From Actinobacteria bacterium HGW-Actinobacteria-7 (GTDB lineage Bacteria; Actinomycetota; Coriobacteriia; Anaerosomatales; PHET01), in assembly GCA_002841275.1 (NCBI GenBank), contig PHET01000010.1:1-64000 (forward strand): a stretch of 64,000 nucleotides of DNA, read 5' to 3'. The translations under genes were made by a program, and so were the position numbers. Under the pieces are notes generated by a model. The model did not search any database. It was not told where the DNA came from and saw only the letters and a list, made by a program, of their open reading frames with translations. Of this stretch, positions 1 to 7,853 are shown piece by piece; within the stretch, counting starts at the first letter, position 1; each line of letters opens with the position of its first letter.

Positions 1-1
1 G

Positions 2-307
2 AACGCTTCCTTGGACTGCTTCTACGTCCTCACGGGCGGCCATCCCATATATGCGGAACTTGAACACGCCCGGATACTGAACCCCTGTTTCGAGTTTGAT
101 CAAGTTGTGAGCGAGCACGATGAAGGGATTCTCGGCACTCCAATGTGGGAATTGGAATCGGGACTCATCTTGGTCAGTATCGACAATGGGCTCCGCGGTC
201 GATTCCGTCGCGGAGACAGGCTAGTGGGCCGTGGAATTCATTCAGTCGTGGCCGGCAGAGAGGTTGTCGTCGTGCAGTCTTCAGAGACCTTGACGGTGAT
301 ACGGTGA
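2..307 (+). CDS. Hypothetical protein, 5' end beyond the window
   Basis: The reading frame is open from base 2 to the TGA at 305-307. A TTG at 11 could start it, but there is no Shine-Dalgarno sequence and the frame continues off the left edge, so I treat it as a C-terminal fragment of about 100 residues. It is rich in beta-forming residues and glycine, with a late basic stretch (GRFRRGDRLVGRG) and no signal peptide, membrane segment or cysteine motif. I do not recognise a family. Its stop overlaps the GTG start of the next gene in a GTGA arrangement, which indicates translational coupling with the HAD-membrane protein and makes a shared function likely. Confidence 0.55.
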   Translation, partial: NASLDCFYVLTGGHPIYAELEHARILNPCFEFDQVVSEHDEGILGTPMWELESGLILVSIDNGLRGRFRRGDRLVGRGIHSVVAGREVVVVQSSETLTVIR

Positions 308-1746
308 TTGGCCTCCCCGCTTCTGGGCTCCCTAGAAGCGAAGATGCCAAAGCTGCGATTCTCATTGACATTGACAACACGCTCCTCGACCAAGTCCCGA
401 GAAAGCTTCACATTCTTGAGACTCTCCGCGAGACCGGAATCCGAGAAGAAGATGTGCGGTCGGACTTCGGGCTGGATGAGAAACTGAAGCCCAATACCCC
501 GAGGCGAGGCGCATATATCAATGCCCTGTACGGGCCAGACTACCAACAGCATCTCGTCGGCTTTCCGCACGCCGCCGATGTGGTCTGCGCACTCAGCACA
601 TCTCACCAGATCGTGTATGTGTCGAGCCGACCGAACACCCAGCTGAAGATAACGCGCAAAGCGCTTGGCGCTCAGGGATTCCCTATCTCTGACCAAGAAC
701 AGCTAGAGCTTTGGCCAGCTGGGACCGATCTCGGCAACTTGAGCGAAGATGAGATCGTCAAACGATCAAGGGAATGGAAGGGCGAGTACTTCTCGCGATG
801 CGCTGCCGAAAGGACGGTCCTGCTTGCCATCAATGATCGACCTGAAGAAGTAGCATTGTCCGCAGCAGCGGGGATTCCCTCCGTGCTCTTCGCCCCTAGC
901 GCTCAAGACCATGACGCAATCATCGCCGCCCGCAAGCATCTTGCCGGACTGCTTGACGTGCCCTTCATCGCTGATTCCGTGACGGTTGTCTCAAGTTGGA
1001 CTGCCATGCCTCGGGTTGTGAGTCTCCTCAACACATCAAACTGCGAGCTCGCGGATTTGACCCGTCTTCACACCAACGAGTATTCATCGTGGTTGAAGGA
1101 TCTCGACGGCAAGTCTACAGCGCTGCTTACAATGGCGACGTTCTTGGGGACGGGATTCGCCGTTCTGCTGCTCCAGCTCGCGGCGACGGTGCCCGCGAAC
1201 ACTCTAGAGACCTTCCTGACGGCAGCATTGTTGTTGACCGGAGTCATCGGCCTTCTCTTCTCATGCCTGTCCATGCTATTTGCAATACGTGCAATGGGGA
1301 GCCGGCACACGCGTGGCGAGGAGACGGGTGACTTCGTCCATTTCAGGAACTCGAAGTACTTTCGGAATCTCTGGGGCGTCCTTTGCGGGCGCAGCATCTG
1401 CCCGGCTGGTTCTCCCATGGCGGAAGCCAAGTTCGCGAGTGACGAGAAGGACGCCTCTCGTCGACGCTTGGTCCACCTAGCGTTCTTCCAAAGACACTAC
1501 GGAACCTACGACCCTGAGCTGATCCGAAACCAGAGAATGCTGGAAATGCGCGCACTGAACTACGCCAAGATCTACGCCGAGGTATTCAGTCGACGCTGTC
1601 TGATTATCAGTGTCTGCGTGGCGTTCTTGGCGATCGCACTGTTCGCAGGGTGGGTGCTGCTAACCCGACAGACGGAGGACATACTAAGTGGACACTACTT
1701 CGCAAGCGCCTGTCTCAATCTGTCTGCCTATCGGCTATCGCTGTAA
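304..1746 (+). CDS. HAD-like domain fused to a Pycsar-effector-like three-helix membrane module
   Basis: The protein has 480 residues if it starts at the GTG that overlaps the upstream stop; an earlier ATG at 145 would only add out-of-family sequence. Residues 20-27 hold HAD motif I (LIDIDNTL, Asp22 and Asp24). A motif II-like VSSRPN follows, and a motif IV-like INDRPEE lies near 180. From about 257 a membrane module begins: a DxxGKSTALL motif, TM helices at about 271-294 and 303-327, a soluble stretch, then an amphipathic segment (LNYAKIYAEVFSRR) and a third helix at about 432-454. The order D-K motif, two helices, insert, long helix, last helix resembles the PycTM/DUF5706 effector domain of Pycsar defence systems. 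That match is from memory and not from a profile search. The last 59 bases overlap the radical SAM gene. Confidence 0.75.
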   Translation: MIGLPASGLPRSEDAKAAILIDIDNTLLDQVPRKLHILETLRETGIREEDVRSDFGLDEKLKPNTPRRGAYINALYGPDYQQHLVGFPHAADVVCALSTSHQIVYVSSRPNTQLKITRKALGAQGFPISDQEQLELWPAGTDLGNLSEDEIVKRSREWKGEYFSRCAAERTVLLAINDRPEEVALSAAAGIPSVLFAPSAQDHDAIIAARKHLAGLLDVPFIADSVTVVSSWTAMPRVVSLLNTSNCELADLTRLHTNEYSSWLKDLDGKSTALLTMATFLGTGFAVLLLQLAATVPANTLETFLTAALLLTGVIGLLFSCLSMLFAIRAMGSRHTRGEETGDFVHFRNSKYFRNLWGVLCGRSICPAGSPMAEAKFASDEKDASRRRLVHLAFFQRHYGTYDPELIRNQRMLEMRALNYAKIYAEVFSRRCLIISVCVAFLAIALFAGWVLLTRQTEDILSGHYFASACLNLSAYRLSL

Positions 1747-2563
1747 TCTCCGTTGTGAGTACTGCCTTGCAGATGGGCAGCCCCCGTCAGCACAACCGTC
1801 CGTTGACCTGCTGTCCTTGCTGTCTGTGTGGAAAGAGACACGGGTAGTTCTGACCGGCGGAGAGCCAACTTTGTACCCCGAACTTCTGGACTATCTTGGG
1901 CGCACACTCACCGAGCAAGGCCACCCCGTTGTCGTGTCCACAAACGGCACTCGACTTGGTGTCGTTCGCGAACTGGAATGGGTCTCGGAACTGATTGTCA
2001 GCCTGCCGTCAGTTGACGCCGCTACGTACCGCGCGTTAAGAGGTGCCGACTACTTCGCCAAGGTCAAACACTTCATCAAAGACAGAGTTGCAGCAGGGAT
2101 CAGGGTGACGATGGCTTTCACCATCGCGTCGCACAATGTTGGTCAAGCGGGTGAGGCGGTTTCGCTCGCGCGCAGGCTTGGCGCAAGTCGCCTTTCGTTC
2201 GAAGTCGTCTATCCTATCGGGGGCGGCAAAGGGTACCGGTTCATGGTTTCTCCCGATGAACTCGCGGCTGAGTTCGAGAGCATTCGGCAGATTCCCAACA
2301 TGCCAATCAGGTTCCCGGCAGTCGGGAAGACGCTGCCCCTCGTTCTGGGTGGGCAGATAGTCGCGGACCTCAATGGCAACTTCTTCGAGCTGACACCCGC
2401 CCTGGAGAACATGCTCGCGAGCGCGACGGAACTTCTCCACGGTAGCCCCTCGACACTGTTCTTGGACGCGGTGCGCAGGAACAGAGCTCTGTTCAACTGG
2501 TCCGAAGCCGACGGCGAAAACGAGTTCCGCAGTTGGTCCAAAGACCGAGGGGACTTCGCGTAG
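1688..2563 (+). CDS. Radical SAM protein
   Basis: The protein has 291 residues from a GTG at 1688, which sits 8 bases after a GGAGGA ribosome site (1674-1679) inside the upstream gene. The cluster-binding motif CNLRCEYC (CX3CX2C) lies near residues 19-26, and the SAM-binding GGE motif follows in VVLTGGEPTLYPE. A short (beta/alpha) core with VSTNGT is clear. No SPASM or other auxiliary cluster cysteines are visible in the C-terminal half, and the length fits a minimal MoaA-like radical SAM enzyme. The substrate cannot be told from sequence. It is the third gene of the left-edge cassette and overlaps the HAD-membrane gene by 59 bases, so the two are almost certainly co-translated. Confidence 0.9.
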   Translation: MDTTSQAPVSICLPIGYRCNLRCEYCLADGQPPSAQPSVDLLSLLSVWKETRVVLTGGEPTLYPELLDYLGRTLTEQGHPVVVSTNGTRLGVVRELEWVSELIVSLPSVDAATYRALRGADYFAKVKHFIKDRVAAGIRVTMAFTIASHNVGQAGEAVSLARRLGASRLSFEVVYPIGGGKGYRFMVSPDELAAEFESIRQIPNMPIRFPAVGKTLPLVLGGQIVADLNGNFFELTPALENMLASATELLHGSPSTLFLDAVRRNRALFNWSEADGENEFRSWSKDRGDFA

Positions 2564-2683
2564 TCAGCGAGTCTTTGTCGATCCCCGCCTGTGGTACTGA
2601 CAGAGCGATGAAACGCGCAGCGGCCACGCGAGCTATGGTCGGATTCTTGAGCAACACAGACTTGCGGGTCCTCTCGCAACACG

Positions 2684-3442
2684 TCACACAGTGGCGACAA
2701 CCGGGTTCACAAGCGAGCCCACCTCAGAGATGCGAACCTCGACCGAATCGCCGTCTTCGAGCGGGCCGATTCCTCCGGGAGTACCCGTGAGCACGACATC
2801 TCCCGGAACCAGCGTCATGACCTGGCTGATGAAGCTCACGAGTTCGAACGGGGCGAACAGCATGTCGCTGGTGTGCGAGCTCTGCCGTACAACCCCGTTC
2901 ACGTAGCACTCGAGGAGCAGATCCGATGGATCGACATCGGTGGCCACCCATGGTCCGAGCGGACAGAAACCGTCGAACCCCTTGGCACGGGACCACTGCC
3001 CGTCCACCTTCTGGAGGTCTCGAGCGGTAACATCGTTGCCGCAGGTGAAGCCGAGCACGTTCGCTGCGGCCTGCTCAGGCGTAGCCCTGTGCGTGCGGCG
3101 ACCGATAACCACCCCAAGCTCGGCCTCGTAGTCCATGCGCCCGACGCCCGGAGGTCGAACGATCGGCTCGTTCGGGCCGATCACCGCTGTCGACGGCTTG
3201 ATGAAGATGACCGGTTCGGTGGGTGTGTCATGACCCATCTCCGCGATATGGGCGCGGTAGTTCAGCCCGACGCACACGACCTTGGTGGGCGAAACGGGTG
3301 CAAGCAGGTGCGCCTCGGCGAGCGGGAGGAACCCTTCCGGCTCCCAGGCCGAGAACGGTTCATCGCTGATGAGGGTGACCGTCGTTTCGTCCGCGAGACC
3401 GTAGCGACAGTCGCCCTCGAAGAGTAGTCGCACTATGCGCAT
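2684..3442 (-). CDS. Fumarylacetoacetate hydrolase family protein
   Basis: The protein has 252 residues and starts at an ATG after GGGAG with 6-base spacing; the open frame further upstream is a shadow. It shows the family core: VCVGLNYRAH, then IFIKPSTAVIGP, the metal-binding MDYEAELGVVIG, and the late LTGTPGGIG loop. Family members hydrolyse or decarboxylate beta-keto acids or cleave acylpyruvates using a divalent metal bound by the E-x-E and D residues. The exact substrate is open. It lies 112 bases downstream of cimA on the same strand and converges with the radical SAM gene. A link to branched-chain keto-acid metabolism is only suggested by position. Confidence 0.88.
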   Translation of the reverse strand: MRIVRLLFEGDCRYGLADETTVTLISDEPFSAWEPEGFLPLAEAHLLAPVSPTKVVCVGLNYRAHIAEMGHDTPTEPVIFIKPSTAVIGPNEPIVRPPGVGRMDYEAELGVVIGRRTHRATPEQAAANVLGFTCGNDVTARDLQKVDGQWSRAKGFDGFCPLGPWVATDVDPSDLLLECYVNGVVRQSSHTSDMLFAPFELVSFISQVMTLVPGDVVLTGTPGGIGPLEDGDSVEVRISEVGSLVNPVVATV

Positions 3443-3554
3443 TCCGCTCTCCCGCACAGAGACGAGTGGATCGTTGCTGCCCACTGCTTCCACGTGGCCG
3501 TCCTTTCTCCTGCGAGGAGATGCGATCGAATCCCAGGCCACCTTGCGGCCCGGG

Positions 3555-5132
3555 CTATTCCTCGGGACGTGCGCGGTGCGCCAATCCGTACTCGACCGCG
3601 TCCACCAGCGCTTCCCAGGAAGCCTCGATGATGTTCTCCGAGACCCCCACCGTGCCCCACGATGTCTCATGGTCGCTGGACTCGATGAGCACCCGCGTGA
3701 CAGCGCCCGTGCCCTTGTTCTCGTCCAGCACGCGAACCTTGAAGTCCGAGAGCCAGATCTGGTCGAGCGCCGGGTAGTAGCGACCGATTGCGATGCGAAG
3801 CGCCTTGTCCAACGCGTTGACCGGGCCGTTTCCTTCCGCGGTGGCGATGTAGCGGTGGCCTCCCACGTGGACCTTGATGGTCGCCTCGGTCATGACGCGA
3901 CCGTCCTCGCGCTTCTCGGCGATCACGCGAAACGACTCGAGTCTGAACAGCGGCTCGTAGCTGCCAATGCGCTTCTTCAGCATGATTTCCAGCGAGGCAT
4001 CGGCGGCTTCGAAGCTGTAGCCGCCGTACTCGAGTTCCTTGATCGAATCGAGGACCTCGCCGGCGGTCTCGCTCGCAAGCTCGATACCCATCTCCTGCGC
4101 CTTGAGCGTGAGCGAGGCTCGACCGGCCAGCTCGCTCACCACGACGCGTGCGAGATTCCCGACGCGGGTCGGGTCGATGTGTTCGTAGGCCTCCGGCAGA
4201 CGCGCAGCAGCACTCGCATGCACGCCCCCCTTGTGGGCGAACGCGCTGGTACCCACGAAGGGCTGGTGCGGGTTCGGAGCAAGATTCGCGATGTCCGAGA
4301 CGAAGTGGCTGACCTCGGTCAGCAGGCGCAGCTGCTCGTCGCTGACGCAATCTCGCCCCATCTTGACCTTCAGTGACGGGATGATGGTTATCAGATCCGC
4401 GTTGCCTGCGCGCTCGCCGTAGCCGTTCGCCGTGCCCTGAACCTGCGTGCAACCGGCCTCGACCGCAATCAGTGAGTTGGCCACGGCGCAGCCCGTGTCA
4501 TTGTGCGTGTGTATGCCGAGGGGTACATCGAGTACCAACGCCATCTCGCCCACGATGCGAAGAACCTCGTGCGGCAAGGTGCCACCATTGGTGTCGCACA
4601 ACACGATGGCGTCGGCCCCCGCGTCCGCCGCGGCGCGGCAGACTTCGAGCGCGTAGGCGGCATCGGCCTTGTAACCGTCGAAGAAGTGCTCAGCGTCGAA
4701 GAACACCGTGCGCCCGGCTGCCTTGAGATGGGCCACCGAGTCACGCACCATTGCGACATTCTCGGCAAGGGTGGTCTGCAGCGTCTCGGTCACGTGGATG
4801 CCCCACGTCTTGCCAAAGATGCACAGCGCCGAGCAACCGGTCTCAAGCAGCGCTGCCAGGCCCGGGTCGTCCTCCGGCGCGGTGTCCTTGCGACGCGTGG
4901 CTCCGAACGCACTGATGACCGCAGTCTCGAGCTTGAGGTCGCGCGCGCGCTCGAAGAACTCGATGTCTTTGGGATTCGATCCCGGGAAGCCGCCTTCGAT
5001 GTAGTGCACACCCAGAAGGTCGAGCTTGGCCGCGATGCGCAGCTTGTCTTCGACCGAGAGAGACAGCCCTTCGCGCTGCGTACCATCGCGAAGGGTCGTG
5101 TCGTAGATCGTTATCGGTGGACGCTCAGGCAT
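3555..5132 (-). CDS. cimA: (R)-citramalate synthase
   Basis: The protein has 525 residues with a GGGGAG ribosome site about 10 bases before the ATG. It belongs to the DRE-TIM metallolyases: TTLRDGTQREG near residue 10 binds the metal and substrate, and HTHNDTGCAVAN holds the metal-ligand histidines. The C-terminal third is the regulatory LeuA-type dimer domain. The motif GTQREG and the long N-terminal module are typical of CimA and not of LeuA. CimA condenses pyruvate with acetyl-CoA to citramalate, the threonine-independent entry to isoleucine; LeuCD and LeuB, encoded nearby, would carry the product on to 2-oxobutyrate. No threonine dehydratase gene is visible in the window. It lies 41 bases after ilvE. 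Confidence 0.93.
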   Translation of the reverse strand: MPERPPITIYDTTLRDGTQREGLSLSVEDKLRIAAKLDLLGVHYIEGGFPGSNPKDIEFFERARDLKLETAVISAFGATRRKDTAPEDDPGLAALLETGCSALCIFGKTWGIHVTETLQTTLAENVAMVRDSVAHLKAAGRTVFFDAEHFFDGYKADAAYALEVCRAAADAGADAIVLCDTNGGTLPHEVLRIVGEMALVLDVPLGIHTHNDTGCAVANSLIAVEAGCTQVQGTANGYGERAGNADLITIIPSLKVKMGRDCVSDEQLRLLTEVSHFVSDIANLAPNPHQPFVGTSAFAHKGGVHASAAARLPEAYEHIDPTRVGNLARVVVSELAGRASLTLKAQEMGIELASETAGEVLDSIKELEYGGYSFEAADASLEIMLKKRIGSYEPLFRLESFRVIAEKREDGRVMTEATIKVHVGGHRYIATAEGNGPVNALDKALRIAIGRYYPALDQIWLSDFKVRVLDENKGTGAVTRVLIESSDHETSWGTVGVSENIIEASWEALVDAVEYGLAHRARPEE

Positions 5133-5173
5133 GCTCGCGCACTCCCCTCGGGCTCACGAGACCTGGCTCGACG

Positions 5174-6088
5174 CTATACCCGGTCGAGCCACTCTTCGTA
5201 GGCCTCTTCCTCACCGTGAACCACGCGGAAGAACGTCGCCTGCAGATCCAGCGTGATCGGGCCGGGCGTGCCGATGACATGCCCGTCCACGGCGCGCACC
5301 GGCACCAGCTCGGCCGCCGATCCGGTCATGAAGAACTCATCGGCGGTGTAGAGATCGGTGCGGACAAGAGACTCCTCGAGGACCGGGTAGCCCAGGTCAT
5401 CGGCGATGATCATGACCGAGTCACGCGTGATGCCCTCGAGCAGTCCGTCCGAGACGGGCGGCGTGGAGAGCACGCCGTCACGCACGATGAACAGGTTCTC
5501 GCCGGTGCCCTCGCAGACCTTGCCCTCTTCGTTGAGCAGGATGGCCTCGGCATAGCCGTGACGGTTGGCCTCGATGCGGGCGAACGAGCTGTTGAGGTAG
5601 TTGCCTGTGGCCTTGACCGCCGGGGGCATCGAGTTGATACCGCGCTGGCGCCACGACGAGATACCCACATCAACGCCGTTGGCAAGCGCGTCCTCACCAA
5701 GGTAGGTGTCCCAGGGCCACACGGCGATGATGACGTTCACCGGTGCAGGCACCGGATCGAGGCCCATCACGCCGTACCCGCGAAATGCCAGCGGACGGAT
5801 ATAGCAGCTCTGGAGCTTGTTTGCTCGGATGGTCTCCTTGACCGCCTCGACCATCTCATCGACCGAGTAGGCGAGCTCCATGTAGAGCATCTTGGCCGAG
5901 CGCTCGAAACGCTCCATGTGGTCGCGCAGGCGGAAGACCGCGGGGCCATCAGCGGTCTCGTAGCAGCGGATTCCCTCAAAGACTCCGGAGCCATAGTGCA
6001 GCGCGTGGGTGAGTACGTGGACCTGGGCCTTGTCCCAGTCGACGAGCTCGCCATCCATCCAGATCTTGTCCACGGTCGGCAGCGACAT
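5174..6088 (-). CDS. ilvE: Branched-chain amino acid aminotransferase
   Basis: The protein has 304 residues starting at the ATG of MSLPTVDKIW, with GAAAGGGG about 10 bases upstream; the open frame extends a few codons further. It is a class IV PLP aminotransferase. Visible family motifs are THALHYGSGVFEGIR at the start, the lysine in VKATGNYLNSS that forms the Schiff base, EGTGENLF, and the glycine-rich TGSAAELVPV near the end. The enzyme makes the last step of valine, leucine and isoleucine synthesis with glutamate. It is transcribed between leuB and cimA, consistent with one branched-chain amino acid operon. Confidence 0.95.
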   Translation of the reverse strand: MSLPTVDKIWMDGELVDWDKAQVHVLTHALHYGSGVFEGIRCYETADGPAVFRLRDHMERFERSAKMLYMELAYSVDEMVEAVKETIRANKLQSCYIRPLAFRGYGVMGLDPVPAPVNVIIAVWPWDTYLGEDALANGVDVGISSWRQRGINSMPPAVKATGNYLNSSFARIEANRHGYAEAILLNEEGKVCEGTGENLFIVRDGVLSTPPVSDGLLEGITRDSVMIIADDLGYPVLEESLVRTDLYTADEFFMTGSAAELVPVRAVDGHVIGTPGPITLDLQATFFRVVHGEEEAYEEWLDRV

Positions 6089-6150
6089 CGCGTACACACC
6101 CCTTTCGCGCATCCGGACTATTGAGTCGTAACAGTGTACCCGACCAACCG

Positions 6151-7260
6151 CTACAGGCGAGCCACAACCAGCTCCCCCATCGCAGAGGTTCCCAGGATCT
6201 TTTCAGACAGCGTGTCAGCGCTCGCGATGTCACGCGTGCGCCACCCGTCGGCGAGCACGCCCTCGATGGCCGCGGCAAGCTCGTCGGCCGCGTCATGCAT
6301 CGCAAAGCTGTAGCGCAGCATCATTTCTACCGAGAGGAGCATCGCGAGCGGGTTGGCAACGCCCTGGCCTGCGATGTCGGGCGCACTGCCGTGGCTGGGC
6401 TCGTAGAGCGCCGTGCCGTCTCCCAAACTCGCGCTGGCAAGCATGCCCAGCGAGCCGGTGAGCATCGAAGCCTCATCAGAGAGGATGTCGCCGAACATGT
6501 TCTCGGTGACCATGACGTCGAACTGCGCCGGCGTGCGGATGAGCTGCATCGCCGAGTTGTCGACAAGCTGGTCGACGAGTTCGACATCCGAGTACTCCGC
6601 CTCGTGCAAGCGGTGCACGACCTCACGCCACAGGCGGCTCGACTCGAGCACGTTGGCCTTGTCGACGCTGTGGACACGATTGCCGCGGGTGCGGGCGGCC
6701 TCGAATGCGATGCGCGCGATCCGCTCGATCTCATACTCGCTGTAGGTCATCGTGTCGTAGGCGCGCATACCCGCTCCGCCACCCGTCGCGGCTCCTTCGA
6801 CACCCGTCTCACGCGCACGGTCACCGAAGTACAGCCCGCCGGTGAGTTCGCGGACGATAAGCATGTCCACGCCCTCAAGGAACTCCGGCTTGAGCGACGA
6901 TGCGTCGCGCAGCGCGTCGAAGATCTTCACCGGACGCAAGTTCGCATAGAGCCCCAGTGCCTTTCGGATGCCGAGAAGCCCCTGCTCCGGACGTGGTTTG
7001 GCTGGATCGGTGGTGTCCCACTTAGGGCCACCGATGGCAGCGAGCAGCACCGCGTCGGCCGCTTTGGCGACCTCGAGGGTGGCTTCCGGTAGCGCCGAGC
7101 CGGTCGCGTCGATGGCGGCCCCGCCCAACAGCGCCTCGCTGAACTCGAATGCCACATCGTGCTTCAGGCCGATAGCGCCCAGGACCGTGACCGCCTCGGC
7201 GGTGATCTCCGGACCGATTCCGTCTCCGGGCAGCAGGCAGATGCGATACGAGGTGCTCAC
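6151..7260 (-). CDS. leuB: 3-isopropylmalate dehydrogenase
   Basis: The protein has 369 residues and a GTG start overlapping the leuD stop as GTGA. It begins with the family signature [11 protein letters not shown]. The substrate helix reads [16 protein letters not shown], the form found in isopropylmalate dehydrogenases, and the cofactor loop HGSAPDIAG carries the Asp-Ile pair expected for NAD. It oxidises and decarboxylates 3-isopropylmalate to 2-oxoisocaproate and, in a citramalate route, 3-methylmalate to 2-oxobutyrate. Compare the related enzyme at 33581-34672, whose substrate and cofactor loops differ. Confidence 0.96.
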   Translation of the reverse strand: MSTSYRICLLPGDGIGPEITAEAVTVLGAIGLKHDVAFEFSEALLGGAAIDATGSALPEATLEVAKAADAVLLAAIGGPKWDTTDPAKPRPEQGLLGIRKALGLYANLRPVKIFDALRDASSLKPEFLEGVDMLIVRELTGGLYFGDRARETGVEGAATGGGAGMRAYDTMTYSEYEIERIARIAFEAARTRGNRVHSVDKANVLESSRLWREVVHRLHEAEYSDVELVDQLVDNSAMQLIRTPAQFDVMVTENMFGDILSDEASMLTGSLGMLASASLGDGTALYEPSHGSAPDIAGQGVANPLAMLLSVEMMLRYSFAMHDAADELAAAIEGVLADGWRTRDIASADTLSEKILGTSAMGELVVARL

Positions 7261-7751
7261 GAGCCCACCTTCTCACGTACCGCCGCTATCAGCCCGCCCT
7301 TCTCGATGATGTCCTGGATCATGGGAGGGAATGGCTGCGTGTGGAACACCGCCCCTGTGGTGACGTTGGTGATCGTGCCGGTCGATGCGTCGACAGCCAC
7401 GACGTCACCGTCACTGATACCGTCCACGGCCTCCTCGGACTCCAGGATGGGCAGGCCGGTGTTGATGGCGTTGCGGTAGAAGATGCGCGCGAAGCTCTTG
7501 GCGATGATCGCCGAGATGCCCGCGTGCTTGATGGCGATGGGTGCGTGCTCACGAGAGGATCCGCAACCGAAGTTCTCGGCCGCGACGAGGATATCGCCAG
7601 CCTCGACCTTGGAGACGAAGCCGGCGTCCAGATCCTCAAGGCAGTGCTTCGCGAGCTCCGCCGGGTCTGATGTGTTGAGGTAGCGAGCCGGAATGATGAC
7701 ATCGGTATCGACGTCCCGACCGTACACGTGTGCGCGTCCCTCGAATCGCAT
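7257..7751 (-). CDS. leuD: 3-isopropylmalate dehydratase small subunit
   Basis: The protein has 164 residues from the ATG at 7751, preceded by AAGGGAG; the longer frame upstream lacks a ribosome site. Motifs are [15 protein letters not shown], where the YLNTS loop is the isopropylmalate type, [11 protein letters not shown], and [18 protein letters not shown]. It forms the swivel subunit that pairs with LeuC to isomerise 2- to 3-isopropylmalate. The leuC gene is 11 kb upstream, beyond the cytochrome block; normally leuC and leuD are adjacent. leuD overlaps leuB by four bases. Confidence 0.95.
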   Translation of the reverse strand: MRFEGRAHVYGRDVDTDVIIPARYLNTSDPAELAKHCLEDLDAGFVSKVEAGDILVAAENFGCGSSREHAPIAIKHAGISAIIAKSFARIFYRNAINTGLPILESEEAVDGISDGDVVAVDASTGTITNVTTGAVFHTQPFPPMIQDIIEKGGLIAAVREKVGS

Positions 7752-7782
7752 GGCAGGCTCCCTTTCCAGATGCGGCCACGAA

Positions 7783-7801
7783 ACGCCTCGTGTGGAGGCG
7801 T
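7783..7801 (-). terminator. Short hairpin after the 7-heme cytochrome gene
   Basis: ACGCCTC (7783-7789) and GAGGCGT (7795-7801) form a perfect 7-bp stem with a 5-base loop. On the minus strand the stem is followed by TTTCG. It lies between the cytochrome stop at 7854 and the leuD start, so it could end the cytochrome transcript. The stem is short and the T-run weak. Confidence 0.35.
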
Positions 7802-7853
7802 GAGCGTTGTCGGATTCTAGCACGCGGAGGCCGTCCTGTGAGCGTGGATGCCG

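Noticed and set aside
145-303. N-terminal extension of the HAD-membrane protein from ATG 145
   Set aside because: The first 53 codons are Arg/Gly/Ser-rich, overlap the upstream gene out of frame, and precede any HAD motif; the GTG at 304 overlaps the upstream stop in the usual coupled way.
1688-2563. Radical SAM protein as a prokaryotic viperin
   Set aside because: The CX3CX2C motif and length fit, but the viperin-specific motifs around the cluster and the GGEP region are not seen; the GGE strand is the common MoaA-like form.
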